In this document: positions 16,685-25,491 of the stretch, piece after piece | How positions within the stretch are numbered: the stretch's first letter is position 1 | Layout: each line of letters begins with the position of its first letter | DNA from: Spirochaetales bacterium | Lineage (GTDB): Bacteria > Spirochaetota > Spirochaetia > JAFGDJ01 | DNA: 49,768 nt | Direction: 5' to 3' | NCBI GenBank assembly: GCA_016932135.1 | Contig: JAFGDJ010000077.1 | Location: 1 to 49,768, forward strand | Notes under the pieces: model-generated | What the model was told of the DNA's origin: nothing | Database searches by the model: none | The model's input: the letters and a program-made list of their open reading frames with translations, nothing else | Translations under genes and position numbers: made by a program

Positions 16685-17635
16685 ATGGCATCGACATCAA
16701 ATACAAATAACAGGTTAGTTAAGTATCTGCCGTTTATTCTGCTGATCGCAGTCAGTGTATTCTTCGGAATATTGTACCCTACATTCTTCTCGATTAAGAA
16801 TGTGTTTAATCTCATAAGGCAAATGTCATTCCTGATGATCGTATCCATGGGAATGACATTTATTATTCTTATGGGAAGCATTGATGCTTCGGTAGGGGCG
16901 AATGTCACCTTCTCCGGGGTTATCGCTGCACTGCTTGGTCCTGTATTCGGCGTCTGGGCTGTTCTGTTCGGTGTTCTTGCCGGAGCGCTGGTCGGGCTCC
17001 TGAACGGCGCCTTAGTCATTAAGGTTAAAGTACCTTCATTTCTGGTTACCCTGGCAATAATGGGGGCCCTCGATGGCGCGGCATTGCTGCTCATGAATAG
17101 TTCTCCCATAAATATACATGATGAAGGTCTTTTGAATTTTTCGAACGGAACACTTCTCGGAAATTTTCCGAATGTCTGCTTAATACCAATTATTATTGTT
17201 CTTGTCAGCTACTTTATTATTTCCCAAACCGCTTTCGGAAGATCACTGTATGCCATCGGCGGAAACGAACAGGCGACACTTTACTCGGGGATAAACGTCC
17301 GGTTCATGCAGCTTATTGCGTTTGTGATTTCCGGGGCAACAGCCGGACTTGCCGGGTGTCTCCAGGCGTCCATGTTTGAAGCTGCATGTCCTTATATGGG
17401 AGAAGATATCCTTATGAATGCCATAGCGGCGGTGGTTATCGGCGGTACGCAGCTTAGCGGGGGTGTCGGAGGCCCGTTGCGGACCGTCTTCGGAGTAGTC
17501 CTTATAGCGGTGATATCAAGTGGAATGAATTTCATGGGTCTTGAGCCGGCAACGCGACAGATTGTTACCGGCATTATTATGATTCTTGCCGTTTCTGTGA
17601 ACATTGATCGTTCCAAGATGGCTTATGTGAAATAA
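16685..17635 (+). CDS. Sugar ABC transporter permease (RbsC-like), second
   Basis: A 316-residue paralog of the preceding permease, with the same signature blocks: MGMTFIILMGSIDASVGANV near residue 57, IGGNEQATLYSGINV for the ATPase contact, and AIAAVVIGGTQLSGGVGG near the end. Ribose-type systems often use one permease gene; two adjacent, diverged copies point to a heterodimeric channel. It is separated by 22 bases from the first permease and 28 bases from the ATPase gene, in one operon. Confidence 0.9.
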   Translation: MASTSNTNNRLVKYLPFILLIAVSVFFGILYPTFFSIKNVFNLIRQMSFLMIVSMGMTFIILMGSIDASVGANVTFSGVIAALLGPVFGVWAVLFGVLAGALVGLLNGALVIKVKVPSFLVTLAIMGALDGAALLLMNSSPINIHDEGLLNFSNGTLLGNFPNVCLIPIIIVLVSYFIISQTAFGRSLYAIGGNEQATLYSGINVRFMQLIAFVISGATAGLAGCLQASMFEAACPYMGEDILMNAIAAVVIGGTQLSGGVGGPLRTVFGVVLIAVISSGMNFMGLEPATRQIVTGIIMILAVSVNIDRSKMAYVK

Positions 17636-17663
17636 CAGAGGGACAGGATCGGAGCACCATATC

Positions 17664-19196
17664 ATGAGTAACAAAGGTGAAATATTTTTTGAGATTGAGA
17701 ATGTCAGTAAACAATTCCCGGGTGTACAAGCCCTGGAGAATGTAGACATTAAGATTAAGAAGAATGAAATTCTCGGGCTTGCAGGGGAGAATGGAGCAGG
17801 CAAATCCACGATGATGAAAATAATCGCCGGAGTCTATTACCGGGATAACGGGTACATGCGCTTCAACGGCGAAGACTATAACCCGAAGAATTATCGGGAA
17901 GCCACCTCCATGGGAATATCAATGGTTTTTCAGGAACAGAACCTGGTCCCAAACCTCTTTGGATATGAGAACATATTTTTATCCCATGAGGAACATTTTA
18001 TCGGTAAAAACCGGGTGTTGAATAAAAAGAAGATGATCGAAAGGACACATCATCATTTCGATCAATTCGGTCTTGACGCCAATCCGACAAAACCGGTCGC
18101 ATCCTATTCTTTTCATCAGCGGCAGCTGTTGGAAATTCTTCGCGCTTTCATTATTTCCGAATTGTATGGAATAGATTCACCCCTGATACTTCTGGACGAA
18201 CCAACCGCGGCATTATCGGAAAAAGAAAGGGAACTCCTTTTCTCAAAAATAGCTGAATACTCGAGCCGTGCGACTTTCTGTCTTATTTCTCACCGGCTTT
18301 CGGAAATGATGACTCATTGCGACAGAATTGTCGTGTTGAAAGACGGAAGGAACGCCGGAGAAGTTGATCCCAGGGAAGCCTCGGTAAAAGACCTGCACTC
18401 AATGATGGTCGGAAGGGAGTTCAGCGGTGACACGTACCAGGTATCTGTCCAGAAAGACGAGCTCTCTGAAAAAAACGCCTTGGCGGTCGAGAATCTGAAT
18501 CATGCCGGACGGTATGAGGATGTTTCCTTTTCACTCAAGCGGGGAGAGATCCTGGGAATCGGGGGACTTGTTGGATGCGGGAAAAAGGAACTGGGTAAGG
18601 ATGTTTACGGGATTGAAGAATTCGATTCGGGGAGGGTCTATGTCGGTGACAGTCCCGTTGATAAAGTGACGATTCCGAGCATGGTTAAACGAAAGATTGG
18701 ATATATACCGGCCGAACGGAAGGGCTTTGGAATTATCGAATACCTCCCCGTGGGCTGGAACCTGACGCTTCCCAGTATTTTTATACTAAAGAGCCGTATC
18801 GGAACCCTGAGTAAGGAAAAAGAAAAGAGGATGATCGAAAAGTATATTGATGAATTCAGTATAAAGGCAAAGGCGGGGGATATGTGTTTTTCCCTGAGCG
18901 GCGGAAATCAGCAGAAGGTCGTCCTCGCCAAGTGGATTGCCCGAAAGCTGGATATCCTCATTTTGGATAATCCCACCCGGGGAATAGATGTGGGTGCAAA
19001 GGAAGAGATCTATTCCCTCATGCGGGCCATTGTCAGGGAGGGTGTTTCTATCATTATGATTACCGATGACCTCCTGGAGCTCATCGGGCTCAGCAACAGG
19101 ATTATCATTATGAAGGAAGGGAAGATCACAAATCAGCGGGAAGCCGGTAAAGACAATAAGCCGACAGAAAAAGAACTGGTTCAGTATATGGTCTAA
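17664..19196 (+). CDS. Sugar ABC transporter ATP-binding protein (RbsA-like, double ATPase)
   Basis: A 510-residue protein with two fused nucleotide-binding domains, the architecture of RbsA/MglA. The N-terminal domain has Walker A GENGAGKST near residue 44, a Q-loop FQEQN and Walker B LILLDEPTAAL. The signature region of this half reads SYSFHQRQ, weaker than LSGGQ. The C-terminal domain has a non-canonical Walker A (GGLVGCGKKEL), which is usual in this family, a full LSGGNQQ signature and ILDNPTRGIDVGA. It powers the two permeases. Nothing suggests truncation. Confidence 0.92.
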   Translation: MSNKGEIFFEIENVSKQFPGVQALENVDIKIKKNEILGLAGENGAGKSTMMKIIAGVYYRDNGYMRFNGEDYNPKNYREATSMGISMVFQEQNLVPNLFGYENIFLSHEEHFIGKNRVLNKKKMIERTHHHFDQFGLDANPTKPVASYSFHQRQLLEILRAFIISELYGIDSPLILLDEPTAALSEKERELLFSKIAEYSSRATFCLISHRLSEMMTHCDRIVVLKDGRNAGEVDPREASVKDLHSMMVGREFSGDTYQVSVQKDELSEKNALAVENLNHAGRYEDVSFSLKRGEILGIGGLVGCGKKELGKDVYGIEEFDSGRVYVGDSPVDKVTIPSMVKRKIGYIPAERKGFGIIEYLPVGWNLTLPSIFILKSRIGTLSKEKEKRMIEKYIDEFSIKAKAGDMCFSLSGGNQQKVVLAKWIARKLDILILDNPTRGIDVGAKEEIYSLMRAIVREGVSIIMITDDLLELIGLSNRIIIMKEGKITNQREAGKDNKPTEKELVQYMV

Positions 19197-19227
19197 GGGG
19201 AAACATAATTTAGAAGGAAGGACAGGT

Positions 19228-20223
19228 ATGAAAAAAATAATCAACAAGCCGGAGACGGTAGTAGATGAAATGTGTGAAGGAATCGTATCGGCGTTCCCCG
19301 GTCTGCTGCAGCTGGATGCGGAAAACCGTATTATTAGTAGAAAAGATATCGATGCAGCCAAAGTCAACCTGATCAGCGGAGGTGGTAGTGGACATGAACC
19401 TTCTCATGCCGGATTCGTCGGAACCGGCATGCTTGACGCTGCGGTGTGCGGAGATGTGTTTGCAGCGCCTTCGGTGATACAGATCCTTGAAGCAATAAAA
19501 CTCGTACGGTCGAATAAGGGTGTATTGCTGGTTGTAAAAAACTACTCGGGTGATGTCATGAATTTCGACGGGGCCGCAGAGATGGCCGAGGAGGATGAGG
19601 ACATTCGCGTAGAGAAGGTCTATGTCAACGACGATGTGGCGGTTACCAATAGTTTATACACCGTCGGAAGAAGGGGTGTTGCCGGCACTGTCTTCGTGCA
19701 TAAGATTGCCGGCGCCCTGGCGGAAGAAGGAGCGGACCTGGCCGCCGTTAAGGCGATGGCTGAAGATGTTATTGCCAATGTCCGCAGCATGGGAGTCGCC
19801 CTGACTTCGTGCACTGTTCCCGCCAAGGGGGAGCCTACCTTCGATATCACGGAAGGCGATATGGAATTCGGAGTCGGGATACACGGTGAGCCCGGGGTGT
19901 CGAGGGAAGAGACCGTCAATGCCGAAATTCTGGCAAAGCGAATCACTGATAGAATTATTGCCGACATCCCCTTCAAGGCCGGAGACGAGGTTGCTCTCCT
20001 GGTGAACGGTCTCGGAGGAACACCGGCCATGGAGCTGTTTATCCTGAACAAAGAAGTACAAAAGATTCTCGATAAGGCCGGTATCGGTGTGTACCGCACC
20101 TTTGTCGGTAATTACATGACCTCCCTCGATATGGCCGGTGCCTCGATAACATTGCTCAGGCTGAGTGGGGAGATGAAGCGGCTTCTGGATGCCCCGGCGC
20201 GTACGGCGGCCCTTACTATTTAA
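19228..20223 (+). CDS. dhaK: Dihydroxyacetone kinase subunit DhaK
   Basis: A 331-residue substrate-binding subunit of a split dihydroxyacetone kinase. Key positions match E. coli DhaK: His 56 in GGGSGHEP, Asp 109 in NYSGD, and His 219 in VGIHGEPGV, the residue that binds the ketose covalently as a hemiaminal. The MLDAAVCGDVFAAPS block is also present. It should hold dihydroxyacetone or a related short ketose while DhaL transfers phosphate. GGAAGGACAG precedes the ATG. Its place right after the ABC transporter suggests that it phosphorylates the imported sugar or its product. Related DhaK proteins act on C4 ketoses, so erythrulose is an alternative. Confidence 0.93.
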   Translation: MKKIINKPETVVDEMCEGIVSAFPGLLQLDAENRIISRKDIDAAKVNLISGGGSGHEPSHAGFVGTGMLDAAVCGDVFAAPSVIQILEAIKLVRSNKGVLLVVKNYSGDVMNFDGAAEMAEEDEDIRVEKVYVNDDVAVTNSLYTVGRRGVAGTVFVHKIAGALAEEGADLAAVKAMAEDVIANVRSMGVALTSCTVPAKGEPTFDITEGDMEFGVGIHGEPGVSREETVNAEILAKRITDRIIADIPFKAGDEVALLVNGLGGTPAMELFILNKEVQKILDKAGIGVYRTFVGNYMTSLDMAGASITLLRLSGEMKRLLDAPARTAALTI

Positions 20224-20259
20224 CAGGCATTTTCAGCAGGATCAAGGGAGACCAATGTA

Positions 20260-20901
20260 ATGGAAAAACTGAAAACAACGGACGTAAAGAAAATTCTAGA
20301 TGTTATGGCAGATACCGCCATAGAGAACGAGCAGTATTTCTGTAAACTCGATGCCGCCGCCGGTGACGGAGACTTCGGATCTACCCTGGCGAAGGGATTT
20401 AAAATAATCAAGGAGAACCTCGAAGAAAATTCAAAATACGATATCGGTGAACTATTGAAATCTTCGGGCATGTTGATAATGAAAAGCTGCGGCGGCGCTA
20501 CCGGGTCGCTGTGGGGAAGCGCATTCCGCAGTGCCGGCAAAAGTGCAAAAGGCAAGGCGGAACTCACGGCGGTGGAATGCCGGGAGGTCTTGAACGATTT
20601 CTGCGGTGGCATGAAAAAAGTCGGTGGCGCCGAGGTTGGAGACAAGACCCTCATAGACGCGCTGGATCCGGCTATTAAGGCCATGGAACGATCTATAGAA
20701 AAGGGAGTAAAGGATATCGATACCTTGCTTGAGGAAGCTGAGAAAGCTGCTGCAGACGGTGCTGAAAGGACGAAGGAAATTATAGCGAAAAAGGGGAGAG
20801 CAACGTACCTTGGTAAACGCAGCATAGGTTACCCCGATGCCGGGGCGGTGGCAGTCAGCATGATGTTTAAAGATGTGAACAACAAGCTGTTTCGTTCGTA
20901 A
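20260..20901 (+). CDS. dhaL: Dihydroxyacetone kinase ADP/ATP-binding subunit DhaL
   Basis: The 213-residue nucleotide-binding partner of DhaK. The Mg-nucleotide aspartates are present as Asp 31, Asp 36 and Asp 38 in LDAAAGDGDFGST, matching D30, D35 and D37 of E. coli DhaL. GGATGSLWGSAFRSA and IGYPDAGAVAVSMMF follow the family pattern. The loop reads GDGDFG where typical PTS-dependent DhaL has GDGDHG. No dhaM is found in the window, so the phosphate donor may be ATP directly or a DhaM encoded elsewhere. It lies 36 bases after dhaK. Confidence 0.92.
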   Translation: MEKLKTTDVKKILDVMADTAIENEQYFCKLDAAAGDGDFGSTLAKGFKIIKENLEENSKYDIGELLKSSGMLIMKSCGGATGSLWGSAFRSAGKSAKGKAELTAVECREVLNDFCGGMKKVGGAEVGDKTLIDALDPAIKAMERSIEKGVKDIDTLLEEAEKAAADGAERTKEIIAKKGRATYLGKRSIGYPDAGAVAVSMMFKDVNNKLFRS

Positions 20902-20936
20902 TATTTTCATTGAGTTTATCGTTGCTTGCTGATAGG

Positions 20937-22985
20937 ATGGTTACTGAGGCTCAGCACAATATGCAGGAAGATTTTTCCATATACGATCTTCTCGATCCGG
21001 ACTTCCTACAACGGATACAGGACGACTTCGCCGTTATTTCCGGTGTAGGTAGTATTATATTCGATCTGAAAGGTACACCCATCACCAGGCCGTCTAATTT
21101 TACCGGATACTGCAATCTTATACGAAGCACAAAAAAGGGCTTCGAGAATTGTATTAATTCCGATGCCGTTCTATCGAGAAACGCTAAGCTCAATTCCGGG
21201 GCGGCCGCCCTGGTCTGCCGAAGCGGAAGACTCATTGACGGGATGGCCCCGATTATCGTCGAAGACAGAAGAATCGCCAGCTGGGGCATTGGCCAGGTCA
21301 TCCTGGAAGAATTGGATGAAGACTGGATACGCTGGTACGCCGGAAATATCGGTGTTTCGGGCAACGAACTCGTGGGGGAGTATAAAAAACTCAACAGGAC
21401 CGATGAGGATACGTTTTTAAAGACGATCAAGTACTTAACGACTCTCAGCCGGGAAGTATCGGAAATAGCCCTGAAAAATTATCGCCTTCTCGAGGAGATC
21501 AAAAAGCGCAGAAAGTCCGAAGAACGGTACCGTTCCATAGTCCAGAATGTACTTGTGGGAATATGCGAAGTAAGCAACGAAGGGAATATGGAATATGCGA
21601 ACGACCAGATGACGGAGCTCTCGGGATACTCCCGGGACGAACTGATCGGCATGAATATTAAAACAATCCTCAGCTCCAATCGGGATTTCCAGTCCTATTT
21701 CAACGGAATTGCAGACTACTCTTCGAATAAATCATCCGCAGGGCTCGGATACGATTTCAACGGGTATATTTGCAACATGAATAGAGACATCAGGATCCCG
21801 TGCCGTGTCTGCATGACCCCCCAGAAAAACCTTTCAAACCAGGTTGTCAAGTCCTCCGTCGTCATTATAGACACCTCGGCGGAACGAAGGGCTCTTTCAA
21901 AACTGGAAGAACGCAACAAGGAGTTATTCGAGAGCAAGAAGCAGATCGATCTCTTTTTCGATAACAGTGTTAACGGCCTGTGTATTCTCAACCAGTCGAT
22001 GAACAGGGTAAAATACAATCCTGCGTACATGAAGTTCATACGGGAGACAGGTAAGATCGAGGAGTTTCAGAAAGATAGCGTTTGTGTGTACTTCAACGAT
22101 ACTATTCTGAAAGAAATCATGAACGGTGAACTGGAAGAGATCGAGGTTAAAAAAGACTACGGGCTGCAGCTCTATTCAATCCGTGCCAATCCCGTGCGGG
22201 ACTGTACGGGCAGTGTTTCACAGATTCTTATTACCGTGGAAGATATCACGGACTATCAGGTGATGATGGAGAATGCCCTGTTTGCTGAAAAGCTGACCGG
22301 TGTCGGTATGCTGGCTTCAGGCATAGCCCATGACCTGAAAAATGTGTTTGCCATCCTCGGCAATTCTGAACATACGATAAAGCAACTGTTGACGGAGGGG
22401 GATTCGAACCTGCACAAGGAAAAAATGGAAAAGAGCCTTCTTGTTCAGGAAAGCGGACTTATAAGCGGAAGAAAGCTGCTGAACCAACTTTTCTCTTTTT
22501 CCGGCAAGGGAACCATAACCAAGGAACGGTTTGTCCTGCGGGATTCGGTGGAAATGATAGTCAGAATCTATAACAGCAGAATACTGGAGAAGAATGTCGA
22601 GATCGTCTTGTATATAAGGGACACGGTTATTATTGAAAGTCTTGAATCGAAGTTTATACAGATTATTATGAACCTTCTGTCCAACGCCGTCGATGCCGTA
22701 GATATGAACGGCCGAATAGTTATCAGCGAGGAAGTGGTGCCGGGTGAATTATTGTTTATCATGGAAGACAACGGTATCGGTATCGCGGAGGAAGCAAGTG
22801 ACCAGATATTCAAGGCCTTTTATTCCATGAAAACCGACGGCACAGGTCTCGGACTGTTTTCAGTTAAAAATATTATCGAGGAATTCGGCGGTTCCATACG
22901 TTTTGAATCGGAGGTCGGAAGGGGAACCCGGTTCATCATCCAGATAAAGGACAACGATCAGGTGAAGACATGGATTCGGGAGTAA
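20937..22985 (+). CDS. PocR-domain PAS sensor histidine kinase
   Basis: A soluble sensor kinase of about 682 residues. The N-terminal 170 residues look like the PocR sensory domain (FSIYDLLDPDFLQRIQDDFA, CNLIRSTKKGFENC, CRSGRLIDGMAPI), a fold known for binding small diols and similar compounds. Two PAS-like domains follow (SIVQNVLVGICEVSNEG; LFFDNSVNGLCILNQS). The kinase core has the phospho-acceptor His in GIAHDLKN (about residue 465), an N box LLSNAVDAV, and G boxes DNGIGI and GTGLGLFSV. No membrane segment is visible, so it senses a cytoplasmic ligand, plausibly the kinase substrate. Start uncertain: ATG 20937 or TTG 20910. It overlaps the activator gene by 16 bases. Confidence 0.87.
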   Translation: MVTEAQHNMQEDFSIYDLLDPDFLQRIQDDFAVISGVGSIIFDLKGTPITRPSNFTGYCNLIRSTKKGFENCINSDAVLSRNAKLNSGAAALVCRSGRLIDGMAPIIVEDRRIASWGIGQVILEELDEDWIRWYAGNIGVSGNELVGEYKKLNRTDEDTFLKTIKYLTTLSREVSEIALKNYRLLEEIKKRRKSEERYRSIVQNVLVGICEVSNEGNMEYANDQMTELSGYSRDELIGMNIKTILSSNRDFQSYFNGIADYSSNKSSAGLGYDFNGYICNMNRDIRIPCRVCMTPQKNLSNQVVKSSVVIIDTSAERRALSKLEERNKELFESKKQIDLFFDNSVNGLCILNQSMNRVKYNPAYMKFIRETGKIEEFQKDSVCVYFNDTILKEIMNGELEEIEVKKDYGLQLYSIRANPVRDCTGSVSQILITVEDITDYQVMMENALFAEKLTGVGMLASGIAHDLKNVFAILGNSEHTIKQLLTEGDSNLHKEKMEKSLLVQESGLISGRKLLNQLFSFSGKGTITKERFVLRDSVEMIVRIYNSRILEKNVEIVLYIRDTVIIESLESKFIQIIMNLLSNAVDAVDMNGRIVISEEVVPGELLFIMEDNGIGIAEEASDQIFKAFYSMKTDGTGLGLFSVKNIIEEFGGSIRFESEVGRGTRFIIQIKDNDQVKTWIRE

Positions 22986-24400
22986 CGGGTACGGAAAGTT
23001 CATTCAGCATCATGGTGGTTGATAACGAGAAGCTGGTCGTCCAGAGCCTGGTGAATATGCTGGAGATGAAAGGGTATGAAGTGTACCCTTTTTTTAGCGG
23101 TACAGAGGCTTTGAATGCTCTCTCCCATGAGCGGGCCAGCGTCGACCTTATTATTACGGATATCAACATGCCCAGTATGGACGGGTATACGCTGATAGAA
23201 AAAATTCGGTCAGCCGGGTTCTCCGATAAAAAAATCCTTGTTTTGACCGGATACGGTTCCATCGACAGCGCCGTCCGGGCGATAAAACTCGGAGCGGACG
23301 GTTATTTCGAGAAAGACAGAGAACCGGAACTCCTTCTCTTCGAGATAAAGAAAATGGTAAAGCAGATCGAACTCCAGAGGAAGATGCTCAGTCTTCAGAA
23401 GCAGATAAACACCCGGAACATGTATCTTTTCAGTTCCAAAAATGCTTCGGTGAGAAGAACTTTTGAGAGTGCGGAGAAAATTGCCCCCAGGGATGTCAAT
23501 GTCCTTATCTGTGGAGAGAGCGGAACGGGCAAGGAGATCCTTGCCAGGTTTATTCACCAGCACAGCAGGAGAAGTAATAAAGGTTTCGTATCGGTCAACT
23601 GCAGTGCCATACCGGACACCCTTTTTGAGAGCGCCATGTTTGGACATGTGAAAGGAGCCTTTACGGGAGCGGAGACGGACACGCCCGGGTTTTTTGACCA
23701 GGCCCATGGAGGAACCTTGATGCTCGATGAGATTGGAGAAATGCCGCCGCAGAACCAGGCAAAGCTGTTGAAAGTAATTGAAGAGATGACCTTCTTTCCC
23801 GTGGGTAGCACCAAAAACCGTCACGCTGACTGCAGGATTATTTCCGCGACGAACAAGGATCTCTTCGAACAGGTCCAAAATAAAGAGTTCCGTTCCGATT
23901 TTCTTTATCGTATAAATACCGTTTTCCTGGAACTGATCCCCCTGAGGAAGCGCAAGGAGGATATTCCCGATTTAGTCGATCTTTTTATTCAATTTTACTC
24001 CCGGAAATACCAGACGGATGCCTATCCCCTGGAAGATGACGCCCGGGAACTTCTCCTGTCATACAACTGGCCGGGAAACATCAGGGAACTGAAACAGGTT
24101 ATCGAACGGTGTATCCTGTTTGCGAATAACGACCGTATCGATAAACAGGTAGTTATAACCCACGGACTCGGAAAACAACCGCGGTCTACTGACGGCCTGT
24201 ATCAGAATCTCAAGAAACCTTATAAAGAGGCAAAACACGATTTTGAAAGGCTTTATTTTCAGTCCCTGCTGGAGGCGGAACATCACAATGTCCATAATGT
24301 CTCCCGGATATCGGAAATGAACCGAACCTATATTTATCAGAAGATAAAAGAGCTGGGGCTCGATATTCATAGTCCGGACAATGAATATCCCGCGCAATAG
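22970..24400 (+). CDS. Sigma-54-dependent NtrC-type response regulator
   Basis: A 476-residue transcription activator. Residues 12-125 form a receiver with phospho-acceptor Asp 64 (LIITDINMP). The AAA+ domain has Walker A GESGTGKE (182-189), the sigma-54 contact loop GAFTGA (229-234), Walker B LMLDEIGE (250-257) and an arginine-rich RSDFLYRIN. A Fis-like helix-turn-helix (HNVSRISEMNRTYIYQKIKELG) closes the protein. It is translated with the PocR kinase (16-base overlap), its obvious partner. Target by inference: the -24/-12 promoter at 13565 that starts this operon. Confidence 0.93.
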   Translation: MDSGVTGTESSFSIMVVDNEKLVVQSLVNMLEMKGYEVYPFFSGTEALNALSHERASVDLIITDINMPSMDGYTLIEKIRSAGFSDKKILVLTGYGSIDSAVRAIKLGADGYFEKDREPELLLFEIKKMVKQIELQRKMLSLQKQINTRNMYLFSSKNASVRRTFESAEKIAPRDVNVLICGESGTGKEILARFIHQHSRRSNKGFVSVNCSAIPDTLFESAMFGHVKGAFTGAETDTPGFFDQAHGGTLMLDEIGEMPPQNQAKLLKVIEEMTFFPVGSTKNRHADCRIISATNKDLFEQVQNKEFRSDFLYRINTVFLELIPLRKRKEDIPDLVDLFIQFYSRKYQTDAYPLEDDARELLLSYNWPGNIRELKQVIERCILFANNDRIDKQVVITHGLGKQPRSTDGLYQNLKKPYKEAKHDFERLYFQSLLEAEHHNVHNVSRISEMNRTYIYQKIKELGLDIHSPDNEYPAQ

Positions 24401-24414
24401 CAGGCTGGTGAAAG

Positions 24415-24645
24415 ATGCCTGAAAGGTGGCGGGCTTTCCTGAGCTTCGGGGCGGGGAATCTGGTGGACCGGTTCTTTTCCGATAGCATGATCCTCGATTT
24501 TATTCTATTTTACCTCGGCCCGTTTCGAAAGGTGATCTTGAATATCACCGATCTGTCAATTACTGCCGGGTGTATTCTCCCGGGCTTCACCTTTCGTCCT
24601 CGAAAGAGGGGTTTTATATCTTCTCCTGGTGACGGTAGAGAATAA
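24415..24645 (+). pseudogene. Lipoprotein signal peptidase (LspA)-like C-terminal remnant
   Basis: The 76-residue frame resembles only the last half of LspA. FGAGNLVDRFF matches the GNLIDR block with the first catalytic aspartate. VILNITDLSITAGCIL matches the second catalytic block (FNxAD..I). A TGA stop lies immediately upstream in frame, and the usual first two membrane segments are absent, so it is probably a decayed fragment. The tail (FTFRPRKRGFISSPGDGRE) is not LspA-like and runs antisense into the DUF190 gene. A chance resemblance cannot be excluded. Confidence 0.5.
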
Positions 24646-24955
24646 CCCGTACATCTTCCAGGGTAACCAAGCCTTCTTCCACGGTGTCATCCAGGAAGGG
24701 GAGGAGCTTATCGATGTTCTCCTTCTCATCCACAATTTCAATAATAATCGGAAGGTCTTCCGACAGGCTCAGGAGTTTTGCCGAATGAATACGGGAATGG
24801 GCGCCGAACCCGAGGACTCCCCGGCTTACGGTGACTCCGGCCAGATTCAGCTGTCGGGCTTTCATGACAATTTGTTCGTACAGAGGCTTCCCGTGGAGGG
24901 TGTCGCTCTCGCCGATGAAGATTCTCAACAGTACTCCCTGTTCCGATAATTTCAT
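24614..24955 (-). CDS. DUF190 family protein
   Basis: A 113-residue cytoplasmic protein with a PII-like ferredoxin fold by family: KLSEQGVLLRIFIGESDTLHGKPLYEQIV, GVTVSRGVLGFG, and LPIIIEIVDEKENIDKLLPFL. DUF190 genes very often accompany crcB, as here: the crcB gene lies 20 bases upstream on the same strand and TAAGGAGG precedes this start. A regulatory or accessory role for the fluoride channel is inferred from this constant pairing; the biochemical role is not known to me. Confidence 0.9.
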   Translation of the reverse strand: MKLSEQGVLLRIFIGESDTLHGKPLYEQIVMKARQLNLAGVTVSRGVLGFGAHSRIHSAKLLSLSEDLPIIIEIVDEKENIDKLLPFLDDTVEEGLVTLEDVRVILYRHQEKI

Positions 24956-24974
24956 GGCCTGGTACCTCCTTAGG

Positions 24975-25355
24975 TTAACCTTTTATCAGCGCCTTGGCGG
25001 CAAGACTGCCTAAAAAGATGAAAAGAAGTCCCAAAATTACGCTCCCCCCAAGGTTTAAGACCGCGTAAAAATAGTCCTTGTCTTTGAGAAAAGACGCGCC
25101 CTCGAACATCAGGGTGGAGAAGGTAGTAAATGAACCGAACAGCCCGATGAGCAGAAACCCTCGAACCTCCCGGGATACCAGGTATTCGGCGAAGAGGGTT
25201 GCAAAGAACCCTAACAGCAGAGAACCGGCAAGGTTGACGAACATGGTCCCCCAGGGAAAGAGGGATCCCGTCATTCTCTGAGCCGCCAGGGAACAGCCGT
25301 AGCGCATCAGGGCACCGGCGGCTCCTCCCGCGGCGATGGCAAGTAACAGCACCAT
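24975..25355 (-). CDS. crcB: Fluoride ion channel FluC/CrcB
   Basis: A 126-residue membrane protein with four hydrophobic segments, the size of FluC. Hallmarks are GGAAGALMRYG at the N-terminus, GTMFVNLAGSLLLGFF with the conserved Asn, and GLFGSFTTFSTLMFE with the pore phenylalanines and TTFST motif. As a dual-topology dimer it lets fluoride leave the cell. One gene here suggests a homodimer. I looked for a fluoride riboswitch in the 130 bases before the start and saw none. GGAGCGAT precedes the ATG; the 137-residue antisense frame in the track is a shadow. Confidence 0.93.
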   Translation of the reverse strand: MVLLLAIAAGGAAGALMRYGCSLAAQRMTGSLFPWGTMFVNLAGSLLLGFFATLFAEYLVSREVRGFLLIGLFGSFTTFSTLMFEGASFLKDKDYFYAVLNLGGSVILGLLFIFLGSLAAKALIKG

Positions 25356-25491
25356 ATCGCTCCTGAAGGTAAACTACAGCCATTGTTATACGAATTTTCC
25401 TGGGGGGTCTATAGGTTGTTCCGAGGTCTTCAGGGAAGCCCGGCTCTCTTTTTTTCTTGTTTTCTCAGCCCGGGTTTACTATCCTTTTTTT

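Noticed and set aside
24415-24645. Complete small gene at this ORF
   Set aside because: The sequence matches only the last half of LspA, has an in-frame stop immediately upstream, and runs into an antisense gene; listed as a remnant instead.
25356-25491. Fluoride riboswitch before crcB
   Set aside because: I found no match to the conserved GATGG..CGCC arrangement on the minus strand.
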